From NCBI RefSeq assembly GCF_013466785.1, contig NZ_CP059163.1, positions 310,001-374,000 of the forward strand: a stretch of DNA of 64,000 nt, given 5' to 3'. Position 1 is the first letter of the stretch, and the number at the start of each line of letters is the position of its first letter. Source of the DNA: Nocardioides marinisabuli. Its GTDB lineage: Bacteria > Actinomycetota > Actinomycetes > Propionibacteriales > Nocardioidaceae. Both the position numbers and the translations under genes were made by a program. The notes under the pieces were generated by a model. The model was not told the origin of the DNA, made no database searches, and saw only the letters and a list, made by a program, of their open reading frames with translations. Positions 41,586 through 50,389 of the stretch are shown piece after piece.

Positions 41586-42164
41586 ATGAGCAAGGACAAC
41601 GGACGACCTCGTGACGCACGTATAGACAGCGCGGTGCTCGACGCCGCCACCGCGCTGCTCGCCGAGGTGGGGTACGCCGACCTGACGGTGGCGGCGATCG
41701 CCGACCGCGCCGGCACGTCGCGCCCCGCCGTCTACCGACGCTGGCCGAGCAAGGCGCACCTGGTGCACGAGGCGGCGTTCCGCGACGCCGACGCCACTCC
41801 GACCGCCCACACCGGCGTGCTCGAGGACGACGTGCGCACCCTGGTGCGACGTACGGCCGACCTGCTCACCACTCCCCTGGCCCGGCTCGCCGTGCCCGGG
41901 CTGATCGCCGAGGCCGCCGCCGACCCCAGCCTGCACGCCCGGCTGCTGGAGCGCTTCTCCACGCAGGGCTGGATCGGCGTCGAGGACTACCTGCGCGCGG
42001 CTGCCGAGTCAGGCGCGGTCCGGCCCGACCTCGACGCCGTCACGGTCATGGAGCTGGTGATCGGGGCGGCCCTGGTGGCGATGCTCGTGCGCGGACCCGA
42101 GGGCCTCACCGACGAGTGGGTCGAGCGCACCGCCTCCGTGGTGCTGCAGGGCATCCGGCCCTGA
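41586..42164 (+). CDS. TetR-family regulator
   Basis: 192 residues from ATG (MSKDNGRPRDARID); an earlier start would overlap the neighbouring gene. TetR_N domain (AVLDAATALLAEVGYADLTVAAIADRAG, RPAVYRRWPSKAHL) and a TetR_C-type ligand domain (LVIGAALVAMLVRG). Only 28 bases separate it from the divergent rifampin-phosphotransferase-like gene, so a single operator (AT-richer GGTTACGTTACACTC) probably controls both, perhaps in response to that enzyme's substrate. Confidence 0.93.
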   Translation: MSKDNGRPRDARIDSAVLDAATALLAEVGYADLTVAAIADRAGTSRPAVYRRWPSKAHLVHEAAFRDADATPTAHTGVLEDDVRTLVRRTADLLTTPLARLAVPGLIAEAAADPSLHARLLERFSTQGWIGVEDYLRAAAESGAVRPDLDAVTVMELVIGAALVAMLVRGPEGLTDEWVERTASVVLQGIRP

Positions 42165-42181
42165 CCCGCCCAGGGTGCCGT

Positions 42182-42694
42182 TCAGCCAGGGGTGGGGACG
42201 TCGACCAGGGCGCTGCGGTCGCCCGCCTGCGCCTGCTCGACGACGCTGAGGCTCCCGTCGCTCTCCAGGACCACCGCCGCGACGGTGGACAGGTCGCCGA
42301 CACCGCTGCCTCGGACCGCCTGACGCACCTCGGCACCGGTGAGGCGGGCCGCCCGCAGGGCGTCCTCGAGCAGCAGGCCGTCGTGCAGCAGCAGCGTCGG
42401 GCCGGCCGTGACCACCTGGCGGGCGAACGGGACCCGGGAGGTCAGCGCCGCGACCAGCATCTGCAGCACGGCCAGCACCACCAGCGCGACCGCACCCTCC
42501 ACCCACGACACGTCCTTGCTCAGGAAGATGGTCGCGAGCGTGGAGCCCAGGGCCACGGTGACGACGAGGTCGAAGGCGTTCAGCTTCGCCAGCGTGCGCT
42601 TGCCCGAGGCTCGCAGCACCAGCACGACGGTGAGGTAGGAGGCGGGCCCCACCAGGAGCACCCGCAGGACGTCGGACCAGGTGTCGAACCACAT
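42182..42694 (-). CDS. DUF421 (YetF-like) membrane protein
   Basis: 170 residues. Three TM helices at the N-terminus (LLVGPASYLTVVLVLRASGKRTLAKLN with family motif GKR, then DLVVTVALGSTLATIFL), then a soluble DUF421 domain (LLHDGLLLEDALRAARLTGAEV). Family role is poorly known; some are linked to spore or envelope functions. Confidence 0.88.
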   Translation of the reverse strand: MWFDTWSDVLRVLLVGPASYLTVVLVLRASGKRTLAKLNAFDLVVTVALGSTLATIFLSKDVSWVEGAVALVVLAVLQMLVAALTSRVPFARQVVTAGPTLLLHDGLLLEDALRAARLTGAEVRQAVRGSGVGDLSTVAAVVLESDGSLSVVEQAQAGDRSALVDVPTPG

Positions 42695-42729
42695 GGGACC
42701 TGTCTACCGGGCCCGACCCCGGCGCGTCC

Positions 42730-43299
42730 TCAGCCCTCCAGCAACCGGGTCGCTGCCGAGCGTGCCGCGGCGACCGCGTCGACCCCCGGCGCGGTGCCGC
42801 GCAGGCTCAGCACCCCCTCGTGCAGGCACATCAGCTGCAGCGCGAGGCTGTCGGCCTCGGGGAAGCCGCCGGCGTGCAGGGAGCCGGAGAAGAGCTCGAG
42901 CAGCCACTGCTTCTCGGCGAGCACCACCCTCCGCCCCGGGTGGTCGTCGTCCGGCAGCTCGGCGAGGGCGTTGACGAAGGCACAGCCGCGGACAGCGCCC
43001 TCGAGCCAGGTCTCGAGCGCGTCGAAGGGTGCCAGCACCCGCGCGACAGGGGTCGGGGCGTCGCGGTGCAGCTGCTCGACGAGGGCGCGCCAGCGGCGGT
43101 CGCGCTCGAGCAGGTACGCCGCGACCAGCTGCTGCTTGGAGCCGAACCGGTCGTAGAGGGTCCGCTTGGTCACCCCCGAGCGCTCGGCGACGAGGTCGAC
43201 CCCGACCGCGGTGATGCCGTGCTCGTAGAAGAGCTCCTCGGCGGCGTCGAGGATGCGACGGGCGGCGGGGGTCAGCCGCTCGAGGTCGAGCACGTCCAT
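42730..43299 (-). CDS. TetR-family regulator
   Basis: 189 residues. TetR_N (RILDAAEELFYEHGITAVGVDLVAERSG, KRTLYDRFGSKQQL), then an AcrR-like ligand domain. Divergent from the quinone-oxidoreductase gene; the 69-base gap carries a duplicated operator. Likely represses both genes and releases on binding a toxic or quinone-like ligand. Confidence 0.93.
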   Translation of the reverse strand: MDVLDLERLTPAARRILDAAEELFYEHGITAVGVDLVAERSGVTKRTLYDRFGSKQQLVAAYLLERDRRWRALVEQLHRDAPTPVARVLAPFDALETWLEGAVRGCAFVNALAELPDDDHPGRRVVLAEKQWLLELFSGSLHAGGFPEADSLALQLMCLHEGVLSLRGTAPGVDAVAAARSAATRLLEG

Positions 43300-43301
43300 G
43301 T

Positions 43302-43351
43302 TGACCTCACAGATCGGTATACCTAGGCTGACTTCACAGATCAGTGAAGTC
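43302..43351. promoter_or_regulatory. duplicated TetR operator
   Basis: TGACCTCACAGATCGGT (43302-43318) and TGACTTCACAGATCAGT (43329-43345) match at 15 of 17 bases, 27 bp apart. The second also forms the palindrome GACTTCAC-N6-GTGAAGTC (43330-43351). Placed exactly between the divergent TetR and oxidoreductase genes. Confidence 0.7.
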
Positions 43352-43368
43352 TAGGTGAGGAGCAGGAC

Positions 43369-44433
43369 GTGGACCAGCCCAGGATCCCCCGCACGATGCG
43401 AGCGATGGTGCTGACCAGGCACGGCGGCCCCGAGGTCCTGGAGCTGCGCGAGGTGCCGGCACCGGAGCCGGGTCCCGGCCAGGTGCTGGTCCGGGTGGGC
43501 GCCGCTGCCCTCAACAACACCGACCTGTGGACCCGCGAGGGTGCCTACGGCAGCCGCCCCGACGACCCGGACGCCCGGGCGGGCTGGCGTGGTCCGATCG
43601 ACTTCCCCCGCATCCAGGGCGGCGACGTGGCGGGCGAGGTGGTCGCTGTCGGCGACGGAGCACCGGAGGACCTGCTCGGGCGCCGGGTGCTCGTCGACCC
43701 GGCGCACTACGACCACGAGGGACCCGACGCGCACCCCGTCGACATCCTGGGCAGCGAGCGCGACGGCGGCTTCGCCGAGCTCGTCGTCGTCGACGCCGCC
43801 CGCGCCCACCGGGTCGACGACTCACCCCTGAGCGACGTCGAGCTCGCCGCCCTGCCGATCGCCTACGGCACCGCGCTCGGCATGCTCGAGCGCGGGCGGG
43901 CGGCGGCGGGTGAGACCGTCGTGGTCACCGGGGCCTCGGGCGGCGTCGGGCTGGCGGCCGTCCAGCTCGCCGCGGCCCGCGGCGCGCGGGTGGTGGCGGT
44001 GACCAGCGGCGTGCACGCCGACGCCGTACGGGCGGCCGGGGCGCACGCCTGCGTCGACCGCACCGAGGGCGACCTGCACGAGTCGCTGGCCGCCGCCTGC
44101 CCCGACGGCGTCGACGTCGTCGTCGACGTCGTCGCCGGACCCTTCGTCGCCCAGGCCCTGGACCTGCTGCGCGACGGCGGTCGCTGGGTGGTCGCCGGCG
44201 CGCTGGGCGGGCACCTGCTCGAGCTCGACGTACGCCGCCTCTACCTGCACAACATCGCCCTCGTCGGCTCGACCATGCACACGCCCGCGCACTTCGAGAC
44301 CCTCGTCGACCTGGCCCGACGCGGCGACCTGCGTCCGGTCGTGGCGCGCACCTACGGGCTCGCGGACCTGGCCACCGCCCAGGAGGACCTCGAGGGGCGG
44401 GGGCTCGTCGGGAAGCTGGTCGTCACACCCTGA
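43369..44433 (+). CDS. zinc-independent MDR oxidoreductase (quinone reductase-like)
   Basis: 354 residues from GTG, with GAGGAGC upstream. MDR fold: ALNNTDLWTREG, GDVAGEVVAVG, and the cofactor motif VVVTGASGGVGLAAVQLA. The zinc-ligand pattern of alcohol dehydrogenases is missing, indicating NADPH:quinone reductase/enoyl-reductase type. It probably reduces a quinone or enone, and its control by the neighbouring TetR suggests a detoxification role. Confidence 0.92.
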   Translation: MDQPRIPRTMRAMVLTRHGGPEVLELREVPAPEPGPGQVLVRVGAAALNNTDLWTREGAYGSRPDDPDARAGWRGPIDFPRIQGGDVAGEVVAVGDGAPEDLLGRRVLVDPAHYDHEGPDAHPVDILGSERDGGFAELVVVDAARAHRVDDSPLSDVELAALPIAYGTALGMLERGRAAAGETVVVTGASGGVGLAAVQLAAARGARVVAVTSGVHADAVRAAGAHACVDRTEGDLHESLAAACPDGVDVVVDVVAGPFVAQALDLLRDGGRWVVAGALGGHLLELDVRRLYLHNIALVGSTMHTPAHFETLVDLARRGDLRPVVARTYGLADLATAQEDLEGRGLVGKLVVTP

Positions 44434-44460
44434 CCACCCCAGGGACACAGAACGAACGCA

Positions 44461-44490
44461 GAAGGCCCGGACCTGTCGGTCCGGGCCTTC
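44461..44490. terminator. bidirectional terminator between oxidoreductase and tRNA
   Basis: GAAGGCCCGGACC (44461-44473) and its exact complement (44478-44490) with a 4-nt loop. It serves the minus-strand tRNA and the convergent oxidoreductase gene. Confidence 0.85.
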
Positions 44491-44499
44491 CGTCTGTGG

Positions 44500-44573
44500 T
44501 AGCGGGGGCAGGATTTGAACCTGCGACCTCTGGGTTATGAGCCCAGCGAGCTACCGAGCTGCTCCACCCCGCG
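44500..44573 (-). tRNA. tRNA-fMet (CAT), initiator, copy 2
   Basis: Identical over 74 nt to copy 1, but followed by an encoded CCA (plus-strand TGG at 44497-44499). C1-U72 mismatch and GGG/CCC anticodon stem mark it as initiator. Confidence 0.96.
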
Positions 44574-44657
44574 TCGGTGAACAGAACACTACACACCGCG
44601 CCGGACCCCTCCAAATCAGATGGGCCCGGCGCGGGTGTGACGTGCGACGCGTGCGTC

Positions 44658-47600
44658 TCAGCTGCCGCCCGAGCCCTCCTCGGAGTCCTCGGGGGCCTCC
44701 TCACCGGAGGCGCCGGCGAGCTCGAGCGCCTGCGCGATGAGGTCCTGGGCCTCCTCGACGCTGTCCTGGTAGGCGCCCAGGTCGCCGTCGGCGAAGGACT
44801 CGTCGGCGGCGTTGAACGCCTCCTCGGCGTCGCTGAGCAGCTGCTCGATCTGCTCCGAGACGCTGCCCGACAGCGGCTCGGAGCCCTCGTCACCGCCGTC
44901 GCCCTGGTTGTTGCCGCCGTTGCCTCCGCCGCCACCGGTGTTGCTGGGGGTGACGCCCGAGGAGCGGATCAGGTCCTCCAGCGAGTCGCGCAGGGTGGTG
45001 CCGAGCCCGATGTTGTCGCCGTACTTGGTCAGGACGTAGCGCAGGATCGGGAAGCTGGCGTCCGAGAGCTCGCGCAGTGCGTAGACCGGCTGCACGTACA
45101 TCAGCCCGTCGTTGACCGGCAGCGTCAGCAGGTTGCCGCGCAGCACCCGGGCACCCGAGCGGTTGAACTGCGCCAGCGCGTCGGCGACGTCCTGGTCGGA
45201 GGAGAACTGGTTGGCGACCAGCGCCGGGCCGGGCGTCTGCTCGTTGGGCAGCTCCAGCACGCTCATCTCGCCGTACTGCTCGCTCTGGGCGTCGGAGTTC
45301 ACCGACACGAACGAGGCCAGGTTGTTCTTGCGGAAGGGAACGTAGACCGAGGTCAGCGCGAAGCTCTCGTCGCTGCCCTCCGCGGCCGGGTTGTCGACGA
45401 AGAGCCGGTACGGCGGCTGGAAGGTGCCGCTGACGTCGGGGTCCTCGGGGACCTCCCAGCGGTTGTTGCCCTGGTACCAGTCGCCGGGGTCGGTGACGTG
45501 GTAGCGCGCGAACTGGTAGCGCTGGACCTTGAACAGATCCTCGGGGTAGCGCAGGTGCTCCATCAGCTCCTCGCTGATCGCCTCCCGCGGCTCGACCGTG
45601 CCGGGGAACGCACCCTTCCAGGCCTTGAGGATCGGGTCCTCGTCGTCCCATTCGTAGAGCGTGACCTCACCGGTGTAGGCGTCGACGGTCGCCTTGACCG
45701 CGTTGCGCATGTAGTTGATCTCGTCGGTCGGCAGCGTCTGCAGCCCGGTCGGGGCGGTGGCCAGCGCGTCGTCGGTCATGTCGTCGAACGACTCGCGCTC
45801 CGCACCCGGGTAGCGGTCGGTGACGGTGTAGCCGTCAAGGATCCACACGATCCGGTTGTCGACGACCGCCGGGTAGGGGTCGGAGTCGACGGTCAGCCAC
45901 GGCGCGGCCTTCTCGACCCGCTGGCTCGGCTCGCGGTCGTAGAGCACCTTCGAGCCGGAGTTGACCCGGTCGGAGAGCAGGAAGTTCGGCTCGCCGAACT
46001 TGATCGCGAACATCAGCCGGTTGAAGAGCGAGCCCACGGGGGCGTCGCCCTCGGCCTCGAACGTCGTGGTCGTCGAGTCGTCGTCGCTGCCCACGGTCGG
46101 GAGGTTGAGCTCGACGTCGGGGTCGCCCTCCTCGGCCTTGCCGACCACCGAGTACGTCGGGCTCTGCTCGCCGTAGTAGACGCGCTGCTCGAAGCCGCCG
46201 GTGGCGTCCTGGAGGTCCTGCTCGTTGCTCTGGGTGCCCTGCGCCCACTCGATGCCGACCTCGTTGGCCCCGGAGGACTCGGTGTCGACCTGCTCGTCGT
46301 CGGAGCGGTCGCGCTGGTTGGCGTAGGCGGCGATGATGCCGTTGCCGTGGGTGTAGACGGTGGCCAGGTTCGACCAGTTCTGGTCGGGCACGCCCTCGGG
46401 GTTCAGCTCGCGCACGCCGAGCACGAGAGCGCGCTCGACGCCGTCGATGTCGTAGCGGTCCACGTCGAGCACGTCGGCCACCGAGTAGTAGGCACGCACC
46501 TGCTGGGTCTGCTCGAAGGCCGGGCGCACCACCTGCGGGTCGACCAGCGGGATCGACTTGGTCTCCCCGTCGAGCTGGGCCAGCGAGGAGCCCAGGGTGT
46601 TCTGCGGGGTGAAGCGTTCGACCTCCACGTCCTCGAGGTCGTACGCCGCCCTGGTCGACTCGATGTTGCGCGCGATGTAGTCGCGCTCGCGGTCGGCCTC
46701 GGAGGGCTTGACCTGGAACTGCTGGACGATGCCGGGCCAGATGACGCCCAGCAGGATCGCCGACAGCGCCAGCAGGGCGATGCCGACCGAGGGCAGCATC
46801 CAGGTGCGGCGCCACACGTTGAGGAAGAACAGCACCGCGCAGATGATCGAGATGCCCAGCAGGATGTTCTTGGCCGGCAGCACCGCGTTGTCGTCGGTGT
46901 AGGTGATGCCGGTGATCAACGACCCCGCCTGGCTGACCAGGTCGAAGCGGTCGAGCCAGTAGTCGGCACCCTTGGCCAGCACGAAGAGGCCCAGCAGCAG
47001 CGAGAGCTGCGCCTGCGCGGCACCGGTGAGCCGGTCGCCGGGGCCCTGCAGCGAGATGCCGCCGTACAGGTAGTGGGTCAGCGCGGCGGCCAGCAGCGAG
47101 ACCACGAAGACGGCCATCGCGAAGTCGACCAGGAAGTGCAGCCAGGGCAGGTCGAAGACGAAGAAGCCGATGTCGCGACCGAACTGGGCGTCGGTGGTGC
47201 CGAAGTCGTTGCCGTTGCGCCACAGCAGGTAGGTGCGCCAGGCGCCGGCACCGGACGTGCCGGAGAACAGCGCCAGCACGACGGCCACGCCGATCACCAC
47301 CCAGCGCCGGATCGGGGTGATCGCGTCGCGGTAGCGGCCCATGCCGTTGGTGTCGCCCATGCCCACGAAGACCGGGCGCAGCCGGTAGGCCAGCACCACG
47401 TTGAGGGCCACGACGAGCGCCATCACCAACCCGAAGACCGCGAACAGCGCGACGCGGGTCCACAGCATGGTGGAGAAGACGCTGCCGTAGCCGCCGGAGG
47501 TGTACCAGAGCCGGTCGGTGTAGAAGCCCGAGAACGTCGTCAGCGCGAAGAAGAGCGCGATGAGGACGCCCGCGGTGATGACCAGGGCGCGTGAGCGCCC

Positions 47601-47660
47601 GTTCGTCGCAGGGGCCTGGGGGGCGGCTGCCGGCGGCTCGGGGCCGAAGGTCTCGCTCAC
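44658..47660 (-). CDS. UPF0182 family large membrane protein
   Basis: 1000 residues. About seven TM helices in the first 320 residues (ALVITAGVLIALFFALTTFSG onward), then a large extracytoplasmic domain, and an acidic Glu/Asp/Ser-rich tail with a Gly-Asn stretch (TGGGGGNGGNNQGDG). This matches UPF0182 (mycobacterial Rv3193c), whose role is unknown. Nothing in the sequence suggests catalysis. The same neighbour order as in mycobacteria (PDZ/Lon protein next) supports orthology. Confidence 0.93.
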   Translation of the reverse strand: MSETFGPEPPAAAPQAPATNGRSRALVITAGVLIALFFALTTFSGFYTDRLWYTSGGYGSVFSTMLWTRVALFAVFGLVMALVVALNVVLAYRLRPVFVGMGDTNGMGRYRDAITPIRRWVVIGVAVVLALFSGTSGAGAWRTYLLWRNGNDFGTTDAQFGRDIGFFVFDLPWLHFLVDFAMAVFVVSLLAAALTHYLYGGISLQGPGDRLTGAAQAQLSLLLGLFVLAKGADYWLDRFDLVSQAGSLITGITYTDDNAVLPAKNILLGISIICAVLFFLNVWRRTWMLPSVGIALLALSAILLGVIWPGIVQQFQVKPSEADRERDYIARNIESTRAAYDLEDVEVERFTPQNTLGSSLAQLDGETKSIPLVDPQVVRPAFEQTQQVRAYYSVADVLDVDRYDIDGVERALVLGVRELNPEGVPDQNWSNLATVYTHGNGIIAAYANQRDRSDDEQVDTESSGANEVGIEWAQGTQSNEQDLQDATGGFEQRVYYGEQSPTYSVVGKAEEGDPDVELNLPTVGSDDDSTTTTFEAEGDAPVGSLFNRLMFAIKFGEPNFLLSDRVNSGSKVLYDREPSQRVEKAAPWLTVDSDPYPAVVDNRIVWILDGYTVTDRYPGAERESFDDMTDDALATAPTGLQTLPTDEINYMRNAVKATVDAYTGEVTLYEWDDEDPILKAWKGAFPGTVEPREAISEELMEHLRYPEDLFKVQRYQFARYHVTDPGDWYQGNNRWEVPEDPDVSGTFQPPYRLFVDNPAAEGSDESFALTSVYVPFRKNNLASFVSVNSDAQSEQYGEMSVLELPNEQTPGPALVANQFSSDQDVADALAQFNRSGARVLRGNLLTLPVNDGLMYVQPVYALRELSDASFPILRYVLTKYGDNIGLGTTLRDSLEDLIRSSGVTPSNTGGGGGNGGNNQGDGGDEGSEPLSGSVSEQIEQLLSDAEEAFNAADESFADGDLGAYQDSVEEAQDLIAQALELAGASGEEAPEDSEEGSGGS

Positions 47661-47696
47661 GGGTGGTGCCTCTCGTCGTTCATCTGGGGTGGTTCG

Positions 47697-48296
47697 TCAC
47701 TGGTCGTCGTCGGTGAGGGTGGCGCCCAGGAGCTCCAGGAGCGCCGGGACGAGGTCGGCTCCGCCGACCACCTTGGTGTCGTCGTCGTGGCTGCGGAAGC
47801 GCATCGCGCAGTAGCGCGAGCCCTCGCGGGTCACCCCGGCCACCATCCGCAGCTCCTGGCGGGCCGGGTGCTCGCGGGCGTACGCCGCCGCCTCGTCGGG
47901 GTCCTCGGGCAGCTCGGCGTCGGCCTCGGGCGGCAGCACGAGCCGCTCGACGACCGCGGCGCACCCGGTCACCTGGGCGGGCCAGGCGATGGTCTCGAGC
48001 ACCCGCTCGAGCTGCTGGGAGGGGTCGAGCTGGTCCTGCTCGACCGCGGTCAGCGACCCGGCCTCGGAGGAGGCGTCGAGGCCCATCGCCTTGGCCAGCG
48101 CCGGCTCGTGGGCCACCAGCTGGGCGGTGTCGACCAGCGCGAAGAGCCTGGCCGGTCGGTCCCAGCCGGCCTCGCTGGCGTGCTGCTCGATCTCGAGCAC
48201 CGCCGCGGCCAGGGCCGGGTCGACGTCGAGGTCGGCCAGCTGGTCCTCCGGGACGGGCGTCTCGGGGGTCTCGGGGGTCTGGGGGGTCTCGCTCAT
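47697..48296 (-). CDS. PPA1309-family protein
   Basis: 199 residues. Pro/Glu/Thr-rich N-terminus from codon repeats, then the conserved LAAAVLEIEQHASEAGWDRPARLFALVDT and GSRYCAMRFRSHDD segments. A cytosolic actinobacterial family without known function, usually beside the PDZ/Lon protein as here (one-base overlap). Confidence 0.9.
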   Translation of the reverse strand: MSETPQTPETPETPVPEDQLADLDVDPALAAAVLEIEQHASEAGWDRPARLFALVDTAQLVAHEPALAKAMGLDASSEAGSLTAVEQDQLDPSQQLERVLETIAWPAQVTGCAAVVERLVLPPEADAELPEDPDEAAAYAREHPARQELRMVAGVTREGSRYCAMRFRSHDDDTKVVGGADLVPALLELLGATLTDDDQ

Positions 48297-49345
48297 CAGT
48301 CCTCGCAGCTCGGAAGGTCGGCGTCGGGGTCGTCGGCCCAGGCCTGGACCGCCGCCAGCGCGCTCTCGAAGGTCTCGGCACGCACCAGGCGCGGCTCGCC
48401 GTCGTCGACGCCCAGCGCCTCGGCGCAGTCCTCGGCCGGCACCAGGAACAGCTCGGCGCCGTCGCGCTCGGCGCCGGCGATCTTCTGCTGGATGCCGCCG
48501 ATCGGGCCCACGGTGCCCTCGAGGTCGAGGGTGCCGGTGCCGGCGACGGTCCCGCCGCCGGTCAGCGAGCCCTCGGTGAGGGTGTCGTAGATGCCGAGCG
48601 CGAACATCAGCCCGGCGCTCGGCCCGCCGATGTTGGGGTCGATGTTGACGGTGACGTCGAAGGGGTAGCGGAACCCCTGGCCCGGGGTGAAGCCGACGCG
48701 CTGGACGCCGTCCTCGGGGTCCTTCTCGGGGGTGAGGTCGACGTCGCGCTTCTTGCCCTCGCGCTCGACCTGGAGGGTCACCGACTCCCCTTCGGGCGTG
48801 TCCTGGATCGCCTCGACGAGCATCTGGGCGGAGTCGACGGGCTCGTCGTCGACGCGCAGCACCACGTCGCGCACCTCGAGCGCGCCGTCGGCGGGGCTGT
48901 CGGGCACCACGTAGGCGACCTGGAGCGCCGCCTCGACGTCGTAGTCGAGCTCGCGCAGCGCGTTGGCGATGGCCACGTCCTGCGAGGTCACCATCGACAC
49001 CGCACCCTGGCGCTCGTCCTCCTCGGGGGTGACGTCGTCGGGGTGCACGTAGTCGTAGGGCAGCACCGCCTCGTCACGGTCGAACCAGGCCCACATCAGC
49101 TCGGGCAGCGACAGCCGCTTGCCGACCGGGCTGACCGAGACCGTGGTCAGGCGCAGCTCGCCGGCGTCGCGGTAGGTCTTCACCCCGCGCACCTGGATCG
49201 TCTCCGAGCCGTCGGGCTGGTCGAGCACGTCGACGGTCGGGCCCGGCTGGTAGGTGGCGTAGGGCAGCGACGTGAACCAGGCCGCCACGAACAGCGCGAG
49301 CACCAGGGGCGCCGCGAGGAGGGCGGCGATCAGGCGCTGGCTCAT
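48296..49345 (-). CDS. YlbL-type membrane PDZ/Lon (S16) protease
   Basis: 349 residues. One N-terminal TM helix, a PDZ domain at about 140-215 (VVPDSPADGALEVRDVVLRVDDEPV), and a Lon-type proteolytic domain with catalytic Ser in GGPSAGLMF and Lys in GIQQKIAGA. It is the orthologue type of Rv3194c/YlbL and probably cleaves exported proteins at the membrane. Confidence 0.93.
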   Translation of the reverse strand: MSQRLIAALLAAPLVLALFVAAWFTSLPYATYQPGPTVDVLDQPDGSETIQVRGVKTYRDAGELRLTTVSVSPVGKRLSLPELMWAWFDRDEAVLPYDYVHPDDVTPEEDERQGAVSMVTSQDVAIANALRELDYDVEAALQVAYVVPDSPADGALEVRDVVLRVDDEPVDSAQMLVEAIQDTPEGESVTLQVEREGKKRDVDLTPEKDPEDGVQRVGFTPGQGFRYPFDVTVNIDPNIGGPSAGLMFALGIYDTLTEGSLTGGGTVAGTGTLDLEGTVGPIGGIQQKIAGAERDGAELFLVPAEDCAEALGVDDGEPRLVRAETFESALAAVQAWADDPDADLPSCED

Positions 49346-49382
49346 GCCTTCAGCCTCCCATGAGACCCCAACCCGGTGCGCG

Positions 49383-49613
49383 TCAGGAGGCCTTGCGGGC
49401 CCGCGACGGCCGGACGGCGATGCCGGTGCTGCGGTCGCGCTCGGGACGCGGCGCGGCGTAGCGCAGCGGCGTCTCGCGGGTCATCCCGCGCGCCAGCCGC
49501 CCCACCATCACCTCGCGGTCGACCTCGCGCGGCTCCCGCCCCGCCCAGCCGACCCAGCACATCGCCGCGACCGTGACCAGCACGGTCGGCACCAGCCACA
49601 GCAGGATCTCCAC
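49383..49613 (-). CDS. small single-pass membrane protein
   Basis: 76 residues: one TM helix (ILLWLVPTVLVTVAAMCWVGW) and a basic cytoplasmic tail with RETPLRYAAPRP. Unknown function; weakly similar small proteins occur in Nocardioides. Coding potential is supported by codon bias and position 37 bases from the YlbL start. Confidence 0.6.
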   Translation of the reverse strand: MEILLWLVPTVLVTVAAMCWVGWAGREPREVDREVMVGRLARGMTRETPLRYAAPRPERDRSTGIAVRPSRARKAS

Positions 49614-49668
49614 GCCCCCAGGCTAGGGACCCCGCCCCGCTCCCCCCGGCCGCCACGCCGCACCACCG

Positions 49669-50363
49669 TTGGTCGAGCAGCGAGGGCCGAAGGCTCGAGC
49701 GTCGCCGAGACCCCGCAACCACACGACGTACGGCGAGCGCGCCACTCACCGGGGCTCGGCGACGTTCCTCGCTGGCGCTCGTCACTGCTCGACCAACGAA
49801 GCGCCGCCGTAGGTCGAGCAGCGAGGGCCGAAGGCTCGAGCGTCGCCGAGACCCCCGCAGCTCCATGGCGTACGACGAGTGGGCACGTCACCCGGTCTCG
49901 GCGACGTTCCTCGCTGGCGCTCGTCACTGCTCGACCAACGAAGCGCCGCCGTTGGTCGAGCAGCGAGGGCCGAAGGCTCGAGCGTCGCCGAGACCCCCGC
50001 AACCACACGACGTGCGGCGAGCGCGCCACTCACCGGGTCTCGGCGACGCTCGTCGCTGGCGCTCCTCCCTGCTCGACCAACGAAGCGCCGCCGTTGGTCG
50101 AGCAGCGAGGGCCGAAGGCTCGAGCGTCGCCGAGACCCCGCAACCACACGACGTACGGCGAGCGCGCCACTCACCGGGGCTCGGCGACGTTCCTCGCTGG
50201 CGCTCGTCACTGCTCGACCAACGAAGCGCCGCCGTAGGTCGAGCAGCGAGGGCCGAAGGCTCGAGCGTCGCCGAGACCCCCGCAGCTCCATGGCGTACGA
50301 CGAGTGGGCACCCCACCGGGTCTCGGCGACGCTCGTCGCTGGCGCTCCTCCCTGCTCGACCAA
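49669..50363. repeat. tandem array of five 128-129-bp hairpin repeats
   Basis: Units at 49669-49796, 49810-49938, 49952-50080, 50094-50221 and 50235-50363, each opening T(T/A)GGTCGAGCAGCGAGG and closing CTGCTCGACCAA, with mirrored inner arms (GTCGCCGAGACC and GG(T/C)TCGGCGACG). A constant 13-bp spacer, CGAAGCGCCGCCG, separates units. Units 1 and 4 are near identical, as are 2 and 5, so part of the array was duplicated. No open frame here looks real. The array fills the gap from 49614 to 50389, the largest non-coding stretch in the window. Confidence 0.95.
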
Positions 50364-50389
50364 CGACGACCGACGGCGCAGGGCGCGGG

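Noticed and set aside
44577..47594. 1005-residue open frame on the plus strand
   Set aside because: It is antisense to the UPF0182 gene, is dominated by Arg/Val/Asp/Gly/His typical of shadow frames in GC-rich DNA, and has no domain.
49669..50363. CRISPR array
   Set aside because: Units are 128-129 bp, internally palindromic, with an identical 13-bp spacer and no variable spacers or cas genes.
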